Assembly: GCF_003369915.1 (NCBI RefSeq)
Contig: NW_022881614.1
Coordinates: 8,267,001 to 8,331,000 of the forward strand
DNA: 64,000 nucleotides
Direction: 5' to 3'
Origin: Drosophila miranda
Taxonomy: Eukaryota; Arthropoda; Insecta; Diptera; Drosophilidae
A program made the position numbers and the translations under genes. The notes beneath the pieces are model-generated. The model was not told where the DNA came from. It ran no database searches and was given only the letters and a program-made list of their open reading frames with translations. Positions 59,267 to 64,000 of the stretch are shown piece by piece (within the stretch, counting starts at the first letter, position 1; each line of letters opens with the position of its first letter).

Positions 59267-61134
59267 TCCCGGCCCCGTTGAAAGGACTGCTTTCAAACCA
59301 CCAGAAGAATTGCCAACTTGTGTATTGGCCTGCAACATGTTCCATTTGCAGTGCGGAGGTGCACCACCCGTACAAGTCCATCCTTCCCAAGCACAGTAGA
59401 CTGCACTCGGCCTAGTTTCCAGCGTAATAGTTCCGAAGATGCAAATGGCGAATATAGTTCCATACAAATTGGGACTGACTAGGCAGCAGCAACGGATGTT
59501 TTTGACCGTCTTGTAGGTCTGAGTATTCCAAACGTCCACCAGCCTTGGTCCAATCCGCCCACTGGCATCCTGATGTGTTGTGTCCCTGAAATGGTCCTCA
59601 CAGCGACGATGATTTGGGAGCATTCTAGCGCTTGGATCGACAAATGAGTCCACTTTCCATAATTGCTGCAAATTCTTGTCGATAGACTCTTCTACAGTCG
59701 CCAAGCACAATGGTGGCTGTCTGTTATATTGCCGCTGGTACCTCCCAGCAACAACCCAACCAAAAAGAGTAATGGAGTGTTAGCTGGTAGGTTCCAATTC
59801 GATACGTCGATCTCACTATCTGGCTGGTAGGCAATATGGGATGTGATTCCAAACTGGAGAGTGAGCTGATAGCCGGAAGTACGTGACTTAATAGAGGTAG
59901 TCGTACGAGCCTTCAAACTAGTAAGGGAGTCTCCTATACTGCGAATTCCAATGTGGTGTTTTTCACGACGAAGGCGAAGCTTTTGTGCAAAGGTTTCGGT
60001 TACAAAATTAACCTGAGAACATGAATCAAGCAACGCTCTACCGAGTTTGTATTCACCTGTGGCATCCTTTACCAAAACCATAGCTGTTGCCAACAAAATT
60101 TGATCATCTGCTGCGATCTCCATATGAGAGTGTGAAGCAGCTTGATGAGCCGGTTGCCAGGAGGGTTGCGCTGGTTGGAGTACCGGTTCAGTAGTTGAAG
60201 ATTGTCCTGCTGATGATTGGGGTGGCGGTTGCGGCTGAGAGTGATGCAAAGATGAATGATGATTTCGATTACAGGATCGGCAACGATGAGTCGATGAACA
60301 TTGCGCCACTCTATGACCATTTCCAAGACAATTGATGCAGAGACCGAGGCGTTTTGCATTGTCGTACCGTTGGTTGCTGTTCATAGCCTTGAACTGAGCG
60401 CAAAGAGATCTTATGGCCAGAACTAGAACAAAGTGTACAAGACGGATTAGTGATAGCAAACGACGAGTTTATTTGGTGATTAGAATGACGATTTGACTTA
60501 TTGGATTCCGCCTTTCGTTGTGACGAAGTAGCAGCCGAGTTTCCAGACGAATGGAGAAACTGACAGTGGCGTTCCAAAAGCTGTGTGCATGCTAGCCAGG
60601 TTGGCAGAGTTTTGTTGTCCTGCGATTCCTTCCACTTGTTCCGAGTTTGCTGATCACACTTTTCCATTATAATATATATAACCATAGCGTGAACAATGTT
60701 CTCAGGTTTGCCGATGGACTCCAGCGAGATTAATATAGCGGATGCCTTATCCACTAGGCTGTGAAGCTGCTGACTGTTTGACCTTTCCACAAGTTGTAGT
60801 GCAAACAATGCCTCAATTCTAAAAATATAAGAGTAGGATTATCAAAACGGCTTTTGAGTTTTGCTAGGGCCTTCGGGTAGTTTTCGCTTGTAACCTGGAA
60901 TGCCTGAATTGTATCTAATGCCGGCCCCGTGAGGCAGGTCAACAAATAATTAAACCTTTCTATATTAGACAATCCAGACTCACGCACAACAATTTGCTCG
61001 AACGAGTGAATGAAATTCTTATAGTTTGTATATGTTCCGTCGAAAGTGGGTAGCGACAACCTTGGTAACGATGACTTCACTGGCGGTGGGTGGAAGTCCG
61101 GCGCAACAATTCTGGCCTTCAGATCTCCTCCCAT
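59267..61134 (-). pseudogene. BEL gag-protease with pol mostly deleted
   Basis: Gag (PTFDGTYTNYKNFIHSFEQI near 61045; NYLLTCLTGPALDTIQAF near 60935) shifts frame near 60800 and again near 60400. Zinc knuckles follow (CINCLGNGHRVAQC and CRSCNRNHHSSLHH, 60340-60240), then protease with a DSCSQVNFVT box at about 60030, where DSG is usual. At about 59700 the start of pol (SIDKNLQQLWKVDSF) is followed directly by integrase C-terminal sequence, so RT, RNase H and most of integrase are deleted. Confidence 0.78.
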
Positions 61135-61137
61135 TTT

Positions 61138-62240
61138 TATACCCGATACTCAAAATGAGTATTGGGGTATATTAGATTTGTGGTAAAAGTGGATGTGTGT
61201 AACGTCCAGAAGGAATCGTTTCCGACCCCATAAAGTATATATATTCTTGATCAGCATCAATAGCCGAGTCGATTGAGCCATGTCTGTCTGTCCGTCTGTC
61301 CGTCCGTCCGTCTTTCCGTCCCCTTCAGCGCCTAGTGCTCAAAGACTAAGAGCTAGAGCAACGATGTTTTGGACCCAGACTTCTGTGATATGTCACTGCT
61401 ACAAAAATATTTCAAAACTTCGCCGCGCCCACTTCCGCCCCCACAAAGGACGAAAATCTGTTGCATCCACAATTTTAAAGATATGAGAAAACAAAAACGC
61501 AGAATCGTAGAGAATGACCATATCTTTTAGACTGCAGAATTTGAATTGGATCGTATTATTATTATAGCCAGCATCAAGAAAACAATTTTATTTTTTCTCG
61601 CCCTGTCTCTCTCTAACACACACGTAGCATAGGCGGCGTTGCTTAGAGGAAAACATTAGCGCCTAGATCTCAGAGACTACAAAAGCTAGAGCAACCAAAT
61701 TTGGTATCCACACTCCTAATATATCGGACCGAGACGAGGTTGTTTCAAAATTTCGCCACACCCCCTTCCGCCCCCGCAAAGGGCGAAAATCTGGGGCATC
61801 CACAAATCTCAGAGACTATTAAGGCTAGAGTAACCAAATTTGGTATCCGCACTTCTGTTAGATCTCACTATAAAACGTATATCTCAGAATTTCGCCCCAC
61901 CCCCTTCCGCCCCCACAAAGGACGAAAATCTGTTGCATCCACAATATTGCACATTCGAGAAAACTAAAAACGCAGAATCATAGATAACGACCATATCTAT
62001 CAGATTGCTGAATCTGGACCAGATCAGATAATTTTTATAGCCAAACGGAACAAATCAATTTGCACTGGCTACGCAGCGCCCGACGTCACGCTCAGACTGA
62101 TTTTCTGTCTCTCTCGCACGCACTCTTTGTCGTGTCGTTTAATATTAGCGGCGTCTGCCGGAGGAGAGCATACTGACTAAGTATCGGGTATAACTGTAGA
62201 GTTGCGGTGTCCGCAGCAACTCACAACGTTCCCCCTCGTT
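61138..62240 (+). mobile_element. Long DINE-1/INE-1-like element with internal repeats
   Basis: Same termini as the copy at 47226 (TATACCCGATACTC to TTCCCCCTCGTT). It is longer because a block with TTCCGCCCCCACAAAGG or TTCCGCCCCCGCAAAGG and an AACCAAATTTGGTATCC box is repeated: block starts near 61430, 61760 and 61905. It interrupts BEL gag. Confidence 0.8.
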
Positions 62241-62344
62241 TTCAACTCTCGATTTGATCTTTGCAATCAACGCACTTTCTGACTAATTGCTCGTCGCTCG
62301 TCGTCATCGTCGTAATTGTTAAATCGCGGATCGAAATCATTCAT

Positions 62345-63335
62345 CTTGGCGGAGACTTAAGAGTGGGTTCCCCCCACAAAGAGACAGAGAGAGAGATAGA
62401 GAGAGGCGTGCTCTGCGATCAGCTGTTTCCGCGGACCACTTCTTTGGCTCCCAGAGAGCGCGCGAGAGAGAGAGAGGAAACCTGGCTCAACAGGTGTGCC
62501 TGTGTGTGTGTGTGTGTGGTGTGTGTGTGTGTGTGTGTGTGTGTGGTTAAAACCATTCTATAAAAATTTCATAAACGTATCAGTTGTCTGCGAAGCGGTA
62601 CTCGAAACGGACGTCCAAACGGAAGACGCGACGCGCTCAAATCGGTTCGGAAATCGAATATCGCCCAGACGCTACAATAAATATATATATATATCTGGAT
62701 ATTCGGAATATATATAGGAAAGCGTTTCCTCGTAACCGAAGCACGAAAACTCGTTGCACGCCAACGACGGACGGCGCAGCAACAGCAACAGCAACATAAC
62801 TGCGACATCTGAAAAGGTACACGTCTTGAGGCAATGTGGAGGCAGAGAGCAGCGCAGAATTTTCTATTTTCTTTACTGTTTCGACGAGGGTCTTTCGCTG
62901 GCCATTCAAAACGTATTCAATCGCACGTATGCTGGCCAGAATTTGAATTCGAGAATCGCTCTGGAATACAAAATGGAGCATACACATATTTCCTAAGAGA
63001 ATTCCCGATGGTTATATAATGAATGCATGTGCCCCCAACCCACAACGGCTTTGCCTTTAGACATGGCCAAAGTCCTCCTTCTCCACCTCCTCCTTCTCCA
63101 CCTGCAACTCCTCCACAGCATTTGAGTGAACTTTATCGATATCTTGGATAGCTTGCACTTACGTGACTCGATCGAAAGGCATTAATGTACAATGTACAAT
63201 GTACTCGTACTCGTACTGCATGAAGTCTAATATTCTTGGGCCCAAAGTTTGCTGGCGGTTTTTAGAGCTTTTTACCTATGAACTCTATTTAATGCCCTCT
63301 GACTTTGCCTTTGTCAAGCTCTGCCATCTACCATC

Positions 63336-63416
<81 letters not shown>

Positions 63417-64000
63417 GTCTCTCTCTTTCTGTCTTCTCTTTTAAACCATGGAGCACCATGGCCGCAGATTTCCTGTACCATGAGTCACACTCTACCTGTG
63501 GCAGAAAAAAAAAACAACTAAAAAAGATACCAGATACCAGATACAGATACAAAATGTTCAGTTGTAAACACATGAAAATTGCTGGCCAAAGAGAGAGAGA
63601 GGTAGCAGCAAAAGCTCATTATTTCGGGCTTTGTGGCACGCTTTATTGTTGTAATCTTTGCCGCCTCCCCTCATTGTTGTCCAGCCATTGAATGGAGTGC
63701 AATCTGCACTTCCTCATATAGAACATGGAATACAAGTAGTTCTGATCCAGCCATATAATATACCCTGGCTAGGGGATATCTTTCGTTGGTATTTTCCCAA
63801 AATTAAGCTCAATTCTTCGAGGCGAACTCCATGTCGAACCGAACGGGTTTTCGAGTGGATTTCCAAATATTTACTCATTAGCGTATTCAGTGCGTTTCCA
63901 GCAAAATATACTTGGGGTTTTTTTTTCGATTTTTATTTTTATTTCTTTTTGCCATTCAATGAAAATCGGTTTCGATAGAGCCCCCCCTTCAGGCTTTTGC
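62345..64000. other. Non-coding flank with microsatellites
   Basis: Contains a GT tract (about 62501-62545), an AT tract (62681-62692), CAGCAA repeats (62776-62796) and a long CT tract (63341-63432, interrupted by A). No convincing coding frame was recognised. It may still be Src42A intron. Confidence 0.5.

Larger units (their letters stand above)
58395..62344 (-). mobile_element. Deleted BEL/Pao element (second family), minus strand
   Basis: The 3' LTR is at 59266-58395 and is split by a DINE-1-like insertion. Inside it, reading leftward from about 62344, lie a probable gag start, a second DINE-1-like insertion (61138-62240), BEL gag (61134-60320), zinc knuckles, a protease, the first residues of pol and then, after a large deletion, the integrase C-terminus. 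The same LTR family forms the A/B boundary at 27433-28091. No 5' LTR was found to the right. Confidence 0.8.

Noticed and set aside
63313..63573. Open frames through the CT tract giving Leu/Ser or Arg/Glu repeats
   Set aside because: Translation of a simple dinucleotide repeat; no gene evidence.
1..64000. tRNA, rRNA or known small RNA genes
   Set aside because: No cloverleaf with A and B boxes or rRNA-like sequence was recognised by eye; a covariance search was not possible.

Overview
This is eukaryotic DNA from a Drosophila-type fly. The evidence is introns with GT/AG borders, Drosophila core-promoter motifs, and recognisable BubR1, maleless (mle), Src42A and proteasome alpha-6-like coding sequence set among BEL/Pao, gypsy, copia, DINE-1-like and MITE elements. 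BubR1, mle and Src42A all lie in 42A of D. melanogaster (Muller element C; recalled, not searched). Duplication, decay and dense transposons suggest a degenerating compartment such as a Y or neo-Y (the D. miranda neo-Y derives from Muller C). The species assignment is inference.

Layout. 829-7017 is a complete BEL/Pao element with matching LTRs and a GCCAT target duplication. About 7.6-13.3 kb is a broken gypsy-like element that ends abruptly inside BubR1. 13.3-27.2 kb is copy A of a large tandem duplication: truncated BubR1 (minus), mle pseudogene (minus), a diverged inverted repeat, Src42A first coding exon twice (plus), and a copia fragment. 27.2-28.1 kb is a BEL-type LTR and leader with a solo LTR of the first BEL family nested in it. 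28.5-46.4 kb is copy B: BubR1 with all five exons but two predicted lesions, an mle pseudogene with its promoter and first exon, the same inverted repeat, one Src42A first exon, and a copia element with both LTRs. 46.4-64 kb is Src42A intron and flank. It holds Src42A coding exon 2 (50766-50860), DINE-1-like elements, nested MITEs, a frameshifted proteasome alpha-6 retrocopy and a deleted BEL element.

How the parts relate. Copies A and B look nearly identical by eye and share a copia insertion at the same base, so copia landed before the duplication. They also share several mle frameshifts and a deletion of about 40 codons, so mle was already dead when duplicated. Later private lesions struck each copy. 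No mle or BubR1 copy here reads as an intact gene. Src42A exons look intact, and three candidate first exons lie upstream of one second exon. The least explained feature is the diverged inverted repeat between mle and Src42A, which lies downstream of an outward-facing Motif 6/Motif 1 promoter and could give a hairpin transcript.
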